A DNA stretch of 64,000 nt from NCBI GenBank assembly GCA_964588725.1, contig CAZPQL010000003.1, positions 1 through 64,000 of the forward strand, read 5' to 3'. Of this stretch, positions 25,501-33,376 are shown in pieces (the first letter of the stretch is position 1; every line of letters starts with the position of its first letter). The notes under the pieces were generated by a model, which saw nothing but the letters and a program-made list of their open reading frames with translations, searched no databases and was not told the origin of the DNA. The translations under genes and the position numbers were made by a program. This DNA comes from UBA5972 sp964588725. Its GTDB lineage: Bacteria; Pseudomonadota; Alphaproteobacteria; Rhodobacterales; Rhodobacteraceae.

Positions 25501-26928
25501 TTATCCTGCGCAACAAGACAGTTTGGACACGTCCTGGTCAAACGTCTGCGCGGCCAGTTTCAGCCCCTCGACAGTTGTAAGATAGGGGAAAATCATGGCT
25601 CCCAGATCCTCATAGGTCATCCCCGCCTTGATCGCCATGGCTGCAGTCTGGATACTGTCCGATCCTTCGGGCGCCAGGATATGCGCGCCCAACAACTTTT
25701 TGGTCACGCTGTCGGCCACCAGCTTGATCAGGCCCCTTGTGTCGCGGGCCGCCAACGCGCGCGGCACATTTTCAAGACCCAGCACAGACGTCTTAACCTC
25801 AAATCCAGCGTTTTTCGCCTGCACTTCCGTCAGGCCGACGCTCGCGACTTGTGGGTCACAAAACACCACGGACGGCACAACGTCATTGTCGTAACTCAAA
25901 GAATCGCTGTTCATGGCATTCTTTGCCGCGATTTTGGCCCCGTATGCAGCCATATAGACAAACTGATCCTGCCCGGTCACGTCACCCGCCGCATAGACAC
26001 CTTTGCGCGATGTGCGCATATGCGCATCAATCGCGATTCCGCCACGGCCATTCGTTGCGATGTCCGCCTCTGCCAAACCCAGACCGTCTGCGTTGGGCAG
26101 GCGTCCGGTCGCCAGCAAAAGCTTGTCGGCGCTGACGGTCTTGGGCCGACCGTCGGCGGTCACGGACAATTGAATCTGACCATCGATTTCAGCAACACTA
26201 TCGTAGGTCAGCCCGTGCAAAACGGTGACGCCTTCATCCCTGAAGTAATCAGTCAACGCCGCGCTGACCTCCGGCTCTGCCCCGGGCAGCAATCCACTTC
26301 GGGTCACAATCGTGACGGCAACTCCGGCGCGGGTAAACATTTGTGCCAGTTCCACGCCAATGTATCCGCCGCCCATCACGAGCAGTGATTTCGGCAATTC
26401 TTCCAGTTCCAAAATAGATGTGCTGTCGTGGTGTTCAACGCTGTCCAGCCCGCGAATTTCGGGGATGTGCGGGCGCGAACCGGTGGCGATAATGACTTTG
26501 GCCGCGTCTACATGGTTTCCGGCGACCGTCAACTTTCCGTCGCCGGTAAAAGACGCCTGACCTTTGAGATAGGCAATGGAATTATAGCTGGGAAGAACGT
26601 CGATGTATTTGGCGGCGCGCAGCTCGTCGACCAACGCCTGTTTCTGGCGAATGACGGCCTGCCAGTCGGTGACCTCGGCATTGGCCGACACACCGTTAAA
26701 GCGCTGCGCAACTTTGGCCACATGAAGGGTATCCATGGCGCGGATCATTGCCTTGGAGGGTACGCACCCCACGTTTACGCAGGTGCCGCCAATGGTGCCG
26801 TGGCCGATAAGCGCCACGCGCGCGCCGTCATCAGCCGCCGTGATTGCGGCTGAAAAACCGGCGGAACCGGCTCCGATGACAGCCAGATCGTAGACGCCGT
26901 TAACTCTTTGGGTGGGTGTGTCAGACAT
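25501..26928 (-). CDS. merA: Mercury(II) reductase
   Basis: Flavoprotein reducing Hg(II) to Hg(0) with NADPH. 475 aa: FAD loop LAVIGAGSAGFSAA (15-28), redox pair C50/C55 in GTCVNVGCVPSK, and the C-terminal vicinal CC (472-473) that hands Hg to the active site, which distinguishes MerA from lipoamide dehydrogenase. The N-terminal HMA (NmerA) domain of Tn21-type enzymes is absent. It is the last gene of merT-P-F-A and starts 3 bases after merF. Confidence 0.96.
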   Translation of the reverse strand: MSDTPTQRVNGVYDLAVIGAGSAGFSAAITAADDGARVALIGHGTIGGTCVNVGCVPSKAMIRAMDTLHVAKVAQRFNGVSANAEVTDWQAVIRQKQALVDELRAAKYIDVLPSYNSIAYLKGQASFTGDGKLTVAGNHVDAAKVIIATGSRPHIPEIRGLDSVEHHDSTSILELEELPKSLLVMGGGYIGVELAQMFTRAGVAVTIVTRSGLLPGAEPEVSAALTDYFRDEGVTVLHGLTYDSVAEIDGQIQLSVTADGRPKTVSADKLLLATGRLPNADGLGLAEADIATNGRGGIAIDAHMRTSRKGVYAAGDVTGQDQFVYMAAYGAKIAAKNAMNSDSLSYDNDVVPSVVFCDPQVASVGLTEVQAKNAGFEVKTSVLGLENVPRALAARDTRGLIKLVADSVTKKLLGAHILAPEGSDSIQTAAMAIKAGMTYEDLGAMIFPYLTTVEGLKLAAQTFDQDVSKLSCCAG

Positions 26929-26931
26929 TGA

Positions 26932-27159
26932 TCAGCTTTCTGTCTCGGGTTCATTGGATTCGTTTTTCGCACGTCGTATCAGGGCATAGATGGTCAGCCC
27001 GACAAAGACAAAAAGTGCCGGAAACAAAACGTAATCAAGCCATCCAACAATGGCCGACAATCCGACTATGCCCAAAAGTACGACCAAAAAAGGGGTGAAG
27101 CAGCACAAAGCGGCGAGCACAGAACCAACGACCCCAAAGGCCAGCAACTTGTCTTTCAT
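26932..27159 (-). CDS. merF: Mercuric transport protein MerF
   Basis: 75 aa with two membrane helices: FGVVGSVLAALCCFTPFLVV and VLFPALFVFVGLTIYALI. The vicinal CC at residues 19-20 in the first helix is the Hg(II) site. The second, C-terminal Cys pair found in plasmid MerF is absent (tail ends NESNEPETES). It brings Hg(II) into the cytoplasm for MerA. Located between merP and merA. Confidence 0.88.
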   Translation of the reverse strand: MKDKLLAFGVVGSVLAALCCFTPFLVVLLGIVGLSAIVGWLDYVLFPALFVFVGLTIYALIRRAKNESNEPETES

Positions 27160-27244
27160 CCAGTATATCCTTGAATCAGTGGATTAAGCCGGGCTTTACG
27201 GATAGGCCGGTAAACCGCGCGGATGGCTTTCCGCCCATTAAATG

Positions 27245-27553
27245 TTAGGAACTTGTTCCGTCGCCGGTAAGAACCTGGGACGGATAGCCGAACATCAGGG
27301 TCCACTCTGCGATTTCCTTTGGGTCCGTCACCGCGTCGTCATAAGACACGATATAAACCGCCGTTTCGCCGTCTTCGGCAACAACAGCATCAAGGATCTC
27401 GACGCTTTCAACCATCTGCATGGCTTCACCGGCGATATATTTGCACGAGGGGCAGTACAGACCACTGACCTCTATGCGGACTTTCTGCTCGTCTGCCCAG
27501 GCGGCCTCTGCGGTCAACAGCCCGAGTCCGAATGTGAATATCAGCTTTTTCAT
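27245..27553 (-). CDS. merP: Periplasmic mercury-binding protein MerP-like
   Basis: 102 aa from the ATG at 27553. Signal peptide MKKLIFTFGLGLLTAEAAWA, then a single heavy-metal-associated domain with Hg-binding C34 and C37 in GLYCPSCKYIAGEAM. The CPSC loop and the C-terminal DPKEIAEWTLMFGYPSQVL differ from classic MerP (GMTCxxC), so it is a divergent member. It would trap Hg(II) in the periplasm and pass it to MerT, encoded 15 bases upstream. Confidence 0.85.
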   Translation of the reverse strand: MKKLIFTFGLGLLTAEAAWADEQKVRIEVSGLYCPSCKYIAGEAMQMVESVEILDAVVAEDGETAVYIVSYDDAVTDPKEIAEWTLMFGYPSQVLTGDGTSS

Positions 27554-27568
27554 AGTAGGTTCCACTTC

Positions 27569-27973
27569 TTAGTAGCCCAGAAAATATGGGGTGAGATAAG
27601 GAAAGGCCAATGCGGCCAATATGATAACGGTTGCGCTCCACAGCGAAATTTTCATGAACACCTTATTTACCGGTCGCGCGCAGGCGGCTCCGTCGGCGCA
27701 GTCCTGTCCCTGCGGCTGGTACACTTTCCAAAAACCGTAGATGAGCGACGCACCGGCAAATGCGAAAAAGTACCACTTGTATTGATAAAGCGCGCCCAGT
27801 CGGCCGATCCATGCACTGGTTATTCCTAGACTGAATAAAACCAGCGGCAAAATACAGCATGACGTCATGGCCAGCGCGCCAAGAAGACCACCGGCGGTGG
27901 CCACTTTTGTGCCTAATTCCATTTTTTCCGGATCAATTTTTTCCGGGTCGATCACGTTGCTTTGAGCGGACAT
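27569..27973 (-). CDS. merT: Mercuric transport protein MerT
   Basis: 134 aa, three membrane segments: LLGALAMTSCCILPLVLF, WYFFAFAGASLIYGFW and LWSATVIILAALAFPYL. The vicinal Cys pair C39-C40 lies in helix 1, and a second pair (DCADGAAC) lies in the loop after helix 2, as in MerT. The first 20 residues carry a DPEKIDPEKMEL repeat not usual in plasmid MerT. First gene of the operon, behind the MerR-type promoter at 28009-28039. Confidence 0.92.
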   Translation of the reverse strand: MSAQSNVIDPEKIDPEKMELGTKVATAGGLLGALAMTSCCILPLVLFSLGITSAWIGRLGALYQYKWYFFAFAGASLIYGFWKVYQPQGQDCADGAACARPVNKVFMKISLWSATVIILAALAFPYLTPYFLGY

Positions 27974-28008
27974 AGACAGTTATCCCCATTTACAGAAACT
28001 CTTTTCTC

Positions 28009-28039
28009 GGTCTAATGTCTGTAGTTACTACAGATACAA
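28009..28039 (-). promoter_or_regulatory. MerR-controlled merT promoter/operator
   Basis: On the minus strand: -35 TTGTAT (28039-28034), a 19-base spacer, -10 TAGACC (28014-28009). The spacer holds the dyad CTGTAGT-A-ACTACAG (28019-28033). A 19-base spacer with a central dyad is the hallmark of MerR-activated promoters. It lies 11 bases upstream of merR, so MerR binding should also repress its own gene. Confidence 0.85.
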
Positions 28040-28050
28040 GGATAATTTTG

Positions 28051-28491
28051 ATGGCCGTAGTAACGAAATCGCGAGGCTACTCGATTGGCGCGATGTCCAA
28101 TGAAACCGGCGTGCACATAGAAACTGTTCGGTATTACGAACGAATCGCATTGATGCCCAAACCCGACCGCACAGGCGGTGGGCACCGGCAATACAATCAT
28201 GAACAACTAAAACGGCTGTTTTTCATTAAACGCGGGCGCGAGATCGGTTTCAGCATAGAAGAGTTAAAAACGTTACTGACGATGGTCGATCGCGACGACA
28301 TCAGCTGTGCCGATGTACACGAAATAACTGTCGATCATCTTGATCAGGTCCGGGCCAAAATTCGCAGCCTGATCAAGCTCGAATCAGTTCTGAGCGACAT
28401 GGCAGCCGAATGCAGCAGTGGCGACGTACCCGAATGCCCGATTGTGGAAGCCCTGTTCGAAAGCCCGGGTTCTGATTTGGTCGCGCAATGA
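28051..28491 (+). CDS. merR: Mercury-responsive regulator MerR
   Basis: 146 aa from the ATG at 28051 (AAGGA 8 bases upstream). N-terminal winged HTH: YSIGAMSNETGVHIETVRYY and GGGHRQY. The three Hg(II)-binding cysteines are present at 86, 121 and 129 (ISCADV, AECSSG, ECPIV), matching the spacing of Tn501 MerR to within one residue. Divergent from merTPFA. An in-frame start at 28015 would run through the operator and is unlikely. Confidence 0.93.
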   Translation: MAVVTKSRGYSIGAMSNETGVHIETVRYYERIALMPKPDRTGGGHRQYNHEQLKRLFFIKRGREIGFSIEELKTLLTMVDRDDISCADVHEITVDHLDQVRAKIRSLIKLESVLSDMAAECSSGDVPECPIVEALFESPGSDLVAQ

Positions 28492-28584
28492 CACGAAAAA
28501 GCCCTATTATGACGCTATATCAAATGGATCGGCAGGCATTTGAAAGTTCGCGACTAACCTGTGCCAGACAATTCGGAAACCGCC

Positions 28585-29082
28585 ATGCGCCTTATAGCTA
28601 AAATTTTTCTCGTCGGACTTGCTGCGGTTATCCTGACAGGCTGCTCAAAATTCAAAACCTATGACGGGCCACAAGTCACGCGCGTCGTGATTCTCAAGGA
28701 GCAGCGCCAATTGCTTTTGTTTCACAACGACTCCGTTCTGCAGGCTTACGGCGTTGATTTGGGGTTCGCGCCTCTAGGTGACAAGGAAAAGGAAGGCGAC
28801 GGAAAAACCCCCGAGGGTAGTTACATCATCGACCGCCGCAATCCCAACAGCGAGTTCCATTTGTCGCTGGGCATTTCGTATCCCGACGAAGACGATATCA
28901 GTGAAGCCAAAGCGCGCGGTGAAGATCCCGGTGGTGACATATTCATTCACGGCGGCCCGACGCTATATCGCGACCGCGACCGCAAAGATTGGACCTGGGG
29001 GTGTATCTCGGTTTCTAACAGGGAGATGGAGGTCATCTATTCAATGGTGCAAGAAGGGACCATTGTTGATATCTTCCCTTAA
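28585..29082 (+). CDS. YafK/ErfK-type L,D-transpeptidase lipoprotein
   Basis: 165 aa from the ATG at 28585. Lipobox VILTGC puts the mature N-terminus at about residue 19, so it is membrane anchored. The YkuD fold is seen from VTRVVILKEQRQLLLF to VDIFP, with catalytic His in DIFIHGG and Cys in WTWGCISVSN. Such enzymes form or cut 3-3 peptidoglycan cross-links or link/release lipoproteins. It starts 93 bases after merR, outside the mer module. Confidence 0.85.
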   Translation: MRLIAKIFLVGLAAVILTGCSKFKTYDGPQVTRVVILKEQRQLLLFHNDSVLQAYGVDLGFAPLGDKEKEGDGKTPEGSYIIDRRNPNSEFHLSLGISYPDEDDISEAKARGEDPGGDIFIHGGPTLYRDRDRKDWTWGCISVSNREMEVIYSMVQEGTIVDIFP

Positions 29083-29085
29083 ACA

Positions 29086-29589
29086 TCAGGACCCAAATAT
29101 CTGAGTCCACCATATCTTGCCGTTTATTTCCTGAAACCAACTGATGCCCATGAATTTGGCGTCGGGATTCATAATGACGGCACGCGTATCGAGCTCGGTC
29201 ATCCAGGCCGCCAACGTTTCCACATCGCTTTCGTAAGTCTCTGATATATTCTCACCCAAAAGCTGCCCGGGATAACCCGTGCGCGCCACACGGTCCAAAG
29301 GTGACGAACCGTCAGAACCGAAATGCCAGGGCCTGTTCTGGACAGACATGTCACGCGAATGAGTCGCCGCGGCGGCGTTCAGTTTGGCCGACATCGCGAC
29401 TTCTTCTAATCCTTTGGCTTTTCGCAGCGCGTTGACGGTGTCCAGAACACGAAACTGAATTTTTCCGGCGTTGTGGGGGCCAATTCGAAAAACTTTTTGC
29501 GCAGACGTGTCCCCGCCCAAATTCACCCCGACACCGCAAGATGACAAAGTAAAAAGGGCCAGAGTAAGCAAAATTAAAAGGCGCGCCAT
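29086..29589 (-). CDS. CAP/SCP-domain lipoprotein
   Basis: 167 aa from the ATG at 29589. Signal peptide MARLLILLTLALFTLSSC with a lipobox SSC at about residue 18. The mature part is a CAP (cysteine-rich secretory, PR-1-like) domain: VNALRKAKGLEEV, KLNAAAATHSRDMS, RVARTGYPGQLLGENIS and KIWWTQIFGS. Bacterial CAP proteins are mostly of unknown function. It is convergent with the L,D-transpeptidase gene, with three bases between the stop codons. Confidence 0.85.
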   Translation of the reverse strand: MARLLILLTLALFTLSSCGVGVNLGGDTSAQKVFRIGPHNAGKIQFRVLDTVNALRKAKGLEEVAMSAKLNAAAATHSRDMSVQNRPWHFGSDGSSPLDRVARTGYPGQLLGENISETYESDVETLAAWMTELDTRAVIMNPDAKFMGISWFQEINGKIWWTQIFGS

Positions 29590-29750
29590 GATTGTATCTG
29601 TCCTGAATAGTTCGTTTCGCAAAGACCTAGCGGTTTCTGTGACACCTTTCAAACAGTTGCGCGCATTGAATAGGTCAATAACAGCAGTTTGAATTGAAAC
29701 TGCGGCATTCGGGCCATAAGTTCCCGCCATTATGTTCAGGGAGAATCAAA

Positions 29751-30350
29751 ATGCCAACCGACAGTACGAATCGCGTTAGCCGTCGCGCCTTTAACGGGGC
29801 CTTGGCGCTGGGCGCTGGAACGTTGATAACCGGGCGCGCTTTTGCGGCTGACGAAATCATCATAGAAGAAGAAGTCAGTCACACGGTGCGGCACAATATA
29901 TCCAGTTTTACTGCGAAATCTTGGGAACCGTATTTTTCGAATCGAAAAAGAGGTGTGATTCTGGTCGATACAAAGTCCCGCGCTTTACACTATTGGTCTC
30001 AGGACGGCGAAACCTACAAACTGTTTCCGACAAGCGTGCCCGTGTCAAAGGAATTAACCCGCTTGGGGCGTACAAAAATTGTCCGCAAACAAATCGGGCC
30101 CGAATGGCGTCCCACTCCGAACATGCTCAAGCGCAATCCCGAGTGGCCGTCTTATATCGGCCCGGGCGAGGACAATCCGCTTGGAACACACGCATTGTAT
30201 CTGTCTTGGAAATATTATCGTATCCACGGCACCAATGACACACGAAAAATAGGCCGTCAGTCGTCCAACGGCTGCATTGGGTTGTACAACAACCACATCG
30301 CTGAACTGTTCGAACTGGCGAAAATAGGCACGCAGGTGTTGCTAATTTAG
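29751..30350 (+). CDS. L,D-transpeptidase with Tat-type leader
   Basis: 199 aa from the ATG at 29751 (GGGAGA 7 bases upstream). The leader has SRRAF followed by a hydrophobic ALALGAGTLITG, a twin-arginine signal, with AFA-A cleavage. The YkuD domain spans GVILVDTKSRALHYW to the C-terminus, with YRIHGTN and SSNGCIGLYN carrying the catalytic His and Cys. Forms 3-3 cross-links or anchors outer-membrane proteins to peptidoglycan. Divergent from the CAP lipoprotein. Confidence 0.9.
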   Translation: MPTDSTNRVSRRAFNGALALGAGTLITGRAFAADEIIIEEEVSHTVRHNISSFTAKSWEPYFSNRKRGVILVDTKSRALHYWSQDGETYKLFPTSVPVSKELTRLGRTKIVRKQIGPEWRPTPNMLKRNPEWPSYIGPGEDNPLGTHALYLSWKYYRIHGTNDTRKIGRQSSNGCIGLYNNHIAELFELAKIGTQVLLI

Positions 30351-30510
30351 CGACATTTTGGCAAACAGTGCCACACCTTGATCTAAGAAGCATTGCAATC
30401 AACATATCATGCAGCTTAGAAATGAGGACGAGGTACAGTCTTGGGTGTCTTCTGCGGGGTGTCAAATACCTTAACGCCCTTAACGCAGTAGGCAAATTTT
30501 GGAGGATAAC

Positions 30511-30687
30511 ATGAAATCAATCGTACTTGCAGCTGCTCTTTCTTTGGCGGCTACATCCGCATTCGCTGGCGCAGTTTCCGCACCGGTAATGGAACCAGAA
30601 GTTATGGTCGAAGATTCGTCTTCTTCGGGCGGCGTCATTGTGCCCCTGATCGCGCTTATTATTCTTGCTGTTGCCCTGGGCAACTAA
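30511..30687 (+). CDS. Small secreted/membrane peptide, function unknown
   Basis: 58 aa from the ATG at 30511, with a near-perfect GGAGG 5 bases upstream. A signal peptide MKSIVLAAALSLAATSAFAG is followed by an acidic/serine stretch (MVEDSSSSGG) and a C-terminal hydrophobic helix VIVPLIALIILAVALGN. A strong hairpin terminator lies 23 bases after the stop, so this is a well-expressed monocistronic unit. I do not recognise a named family. Confidence 0.75.
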   Translation: MKSIVLAAALSLAATSAFAGAVSAPVMEPEVMVEDSSSSGGVIVPLIALIILAVALGN

Positions 30688-30710
30688 GTAAAAATAACGC
30701 TTTATTATGG

Positions 30711-30740
30711 AAAAGGCAGCGGCAGCCCCGCTGCCTTTTT
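30711..30740 (+). terminator. Rho-independent terminator
   Basis: Perfect 12-base stem AAAAGGCAGCGG (30711-30722) / CCGCTGCCTTTT (30728-30739) with a 5-base loop, followed by further T. The A-run on the 5' side makes it bidirectional, so it can also end the SDR gene transcribed from the other strand. Confidence 0.92.
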
Positions 30741-30755
30741 CTGTTTGAACGTATT

Positions 30756-31616
30756 CTACTCCAATTTTGCCAGCGCCTTCAGACCCATCCTGTAGTTCGG
30801 ATATTTTAGCCGCACGCCAAGCTCCTGTTTAATACGGTCGTTGCGAACTTTCTTGGATTCGCCGTAAAAACTGCGTGCCATCGCAGTCATTTCCGCCACT
30901 TCAAATTTCTCGGCCACGGGTATGGGCAGATTCAGCAACTCGGCAGCAAAGGCAATAACGTCCTCGGGCGGGGCCGCGTCGTCGTCGCACAGATTATAAA
31001 TGGCGCCGGGATTGGGTTTCAACATCGACGCCATCAGTACTTGCGCGATGTCCTCCACGTGAATGCGGCTAAACAGCTGGTTTTCTTTAATAATCCGCCG
31101 TGCCGTTCCAGCGCGGACCTTGGCAAACGGACCGCGCCCGGGGCCGTAAATTCCCGCAAGGCGGAAAATATGCACCGGCAGCGACGCCTTTTTATAAAGT
31201 TGCTGCCAGGCATTCTCTGCTTTAACGCGCCACTTGCCGCGCTGTGACGCCGGTGTCAGCGGCGTAGTCTCATCGACCCAACCGCCGGTATGATCGCCAT
31301 AAACGGCTGTCGTGGACAAATAACCCAGCCATTCAGCCGGTAATTCGCCGGACGCAAACCTGTCGTGCAATGCGGACAGCACCGGATCGCCATCGTTGTC
31401 CGGACCCGCCGAAATCAATACGTGGCTGGCCTGACGCAGCGCAGGCCCAACGTCGTCACCCGGCCATACCAGCGGTTCCGCCCCCGTCGCTGCAATTGTT
31501 TCGCGTTCCTCGGCCCGGCGTGTCGTGCCGATCACCCGCCATCCCTGCGGCACCAAAAGCCGCGTCAATTCCTTGGCGGAATATCCAAGACCAAACACCA
31601 GCAACACATTTTTCAT
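30756..31616 (-). CDS. NAD-dependent epimerase/SDR family protein
   Basis: 286 aa from the ATG at 31616, which overlaps the queG stop (ATGA). N-terminus NVLLVFGLGYSAKELTRLL is the dinucleotide-binding loop; YLSTTAVYGDHTGGWVDE and FRLAGIYGPGR are the extended-SDR catalytic and substrate blocks. The YeeZ-like family is frequent downstream of queG or GST in Rhodobacterales. Substrate unknown. Confidence 0.85.
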   Translation of the reverse strand: MKNVLLVFGLGYSAKELTRLLVPQGWRVIGTTRRAEERETIAATGAEPLVWPGDDVGPALRQASHVLISAGPDNDGDPVLSALHDRFASGELPAEWLGYLSTTAVYGDHTGGWVDETTPLTPASQRGKWRVKAENAWQQLYKKASLPVHIFRLAGIYGPGRGPFAKVRAGTARRIIKENQLFSRIHVEDIAQVLMASMLKPNPGAIYNLCDDDAAPPEDVIAFAAELLNLPIPVAEKFEVAEMTAMARSFYGESKKVRNDRIKQELGVRLKYPNYRMGLKALAKLE

Positions 31617-32653
31617 CGCATCCCCTTTAACCGCGAAACGGCCCACTTTGCGGCGTCTCTTACCGTTGGATCGGGATCGACGCACTGCGACACGGCAACA
31701 GTCAGAAAATTCGCATTCGCCGAATTGCCGATAGCGTAAAGCACATTGCGTACAAAACGTGACCGCCCGATCCGTTTGATTGGAGATTTTGAAAACAACG
31801 CACGAAATGCCGAATCGTCCAGCCCGGCCAAAAATTCCAAATTCGGGGCAATCAGCTCCGGCCGCGCGTGATACCCAATTTCCTTTGCTTTGACTGCAAA
31901 CTTATTCCACGGGCAGGCCGCCAGGCAATCGTCGCATCCATAAATCCGATTGCCCAACAGCGGTCTTAGCGATTCATCTACCGGACCTTTGTGTTCAATG
32001 GTCAGATAGGAAATACAGCGCCGCGCATCCAGCATATATGGCTTTGGAAAGGCGTTTGTCGGGCAAACATCCAAACAGGCGCGGCAGTTGCCGCAATGAT
32101 CGACTTCGGGGGTGTCAGCGGGCAAATCCAGAGTCGTGAAAATAGAGCCGATGAAAAACCAACTGCCGATGTCGCGGCTGACCAGATTTGTATGCTTGCC
32201 TTGCCAGCCCAACCCCGCCGCCTGCGCCAGCGGCTTTTCCATAACCGGCGCCGTGTCGACGAAGACTTTGATTTCACAGTCAGGCACTTGTTCGATTAGC
32301 CAGCGCCCCACCCGTTTCAGTCGTCTCTTGACCAGATCGTGATAGTCACGGTGTTGCGCGTAAACCGAAATCGCCCCGGCATCGCCTTTCGTATGTATAT
32401 CCAAGGGGTCGATTTCGGGCGAATAGACCTCACTCAATATCAATATCGATTTCGCTTCCGGCCAAAGCGCTGCCGGATTTCCACGCCACGCCATGCGATC
32501 CGCCATCCAGCGCATATCGCCGTGATACCCTGCGTCAACGTATTTTGCCAATTGCGCGGGCGCGTCCGGAATGGCGTCGGGTTTGCATATTCCGGCAGTA
32601 TTGAACCCCGATTCACGGGCGTAAGATTTGAGCGCCGTACGCAACTGTATCAA
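31613..32653 (-). CDS. queG: Epoxyqueuosine reductase
   Basis: Final step of queuosine synthesis in tRNA, cobalamin-dependent. 346 aa, with two ferredoxin-type clusters: CGNCRACLDVCP and CDDCLAACPWN, and the N-terminal cobalamin-binding region. The start is a TTG overlapping the GST stop (TTGA at 32650-32653). The C-terminus has a HEAT-like repeat (VRNVLYAIGNSANANFL). It is part of a GST-queG-SDR run with 4-base overlaps. Confidence 0.94.
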   Translation of the reverse strand: MIQLRTALKSYARESGFNTAGICKPDAIPDAPAQLAKYVDAGYHGDMRWMADRMAWRGNPAALWPEAKSILILSEVYSPEIDPLDIHTKGDAGAISVYAQHRDYHDLVKRRLKRVGRWLIEQVPDCEIKVFVDTAPVMEKPLAQAAGLGWQGKHTNLVSRDIGSWFFIGSIFTTLDLPADTPEVDHCGNCRACLDVCPTNAFPKPYMLDARRCISYLTIEHKGPVDESLRPLLGNRIYGCDDCLAACPWNKFAVKAKEIGYHARPELIAPNLEFLAGLDDSAFRALFSKSPIKRIGRSRFVRNVLYAIGNSANANFLTVAVSQCVDPDPTVRDAAKWAVSRLKGMR

Positions 32654-33315
32654 AAATCAAGGTCCGCATAGTGATCGGGTTGCGGAAATCCCGCAATGTG
32701 ATCGGCCAGCAGCGATCGAAATGCAGGACGCGACTTAATCTTGGCGTACCATTCTTTAACGGCAAAATTGCGGTTCCAGTCCACGTCGCGAATATAATCC
32801 AGACAGGAAAAATGCGCCGCCGCCGAAAAATCTGCCAGCGACAGCGTGTCCCCGGCCAGCCAACGCCTCTGTTCCAAAAGCTCGCCCATATAATCGATAT
32901 GAAACTTGATGTTGCGCGCTCCGTTCTTGACGTTCTTGCTGTCGGGATAGCCTTGCTGGGTAATTTTCTTATTGATCCGCTCGTATAGCAGATTGGCCGT
33001 GACTTCGGTATGAAACTTGTCGTCAAACCAAAAATTCAGCCGCCTTACCTCGGCCCTCTCGCCCGGCAAGGATGGCAGCAGAGGCGGCGTCGGGTGCACC
33101 TCTTCCAGATATTCACATATTGCCGAAGATTCCGAAAGCGCCAGCCGATCTGCCTTGAGAACCGGAACTTTGCCCGCAGGATTCATCACCAGGAAATCTT
33201 TGCGCCCGTCCCAGTAACGTTCCTCGACCAGCTCGACTTCAAGCTTTTTTTCGGCCAGCACCAATCTGACTTTGCGGCAAAATGGTGAAAGCGGAGAGTG
33301 AAATAAACGAAGCAT
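32650..33315 (-). CDS. Glutathione S-transferase family protein
   Basis: 221 aa from the ATG at 33315. Thioredoxin-like N-domain LRLFHSPLSPFCRKVRLVL with a Cys in the active-site position, NPAGKVPVL and SESSAICEYLEE for glutathione binding, then an all-helical C-domain (LAGDTLSLADFSAAAHFS). Conjugation or reduction of an unknown substrate. The frame open to 33513 lies within mtgA and is not used. Coupled by overlap to queG. Confidence 0.92.
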   Translation of the reverse strand: MLRLFHSPLSPFCRKVRLVLAEKKLEVELVEERYWDGRKDFLVMNPAGKVPVLKADRLALSESSAICEYLEEVHPTPPLLPSLPGERAEVRRLNFWFDDKFHTEVTANLLYERINKKITQQGYPDSKNVKNGARNIKFHIDYMGELLEQRRWLAGDTLSLADFSAAAHFSCLDYIRDVDWNRNFAVKEWYAKIKSRPAFRSLLADHIAGFPQPDHYADLDF

Positions 33316-33376
33316 GCTTAGTGTGGCTCGATCCAATTTTGCACTGACATCTATGTGCCTGCGCAAGACGCTATTT

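Noticed and set aside
25110..25541. Minus-strand frame with a membrane-like stretch near the rlmN end
   Set aside because: It overlaps the rlmN coding end antisense and the hydrophobicity comes from the Ala/Pro/Thr-rich rlmN tail; no ribosome binding site or neighbour supports it.
25369..28584. Mobile-element ends around the mer genes
   Set aside because: No terminal inverted repeats, transposase, integrase or target duplication could be seen at either flank.
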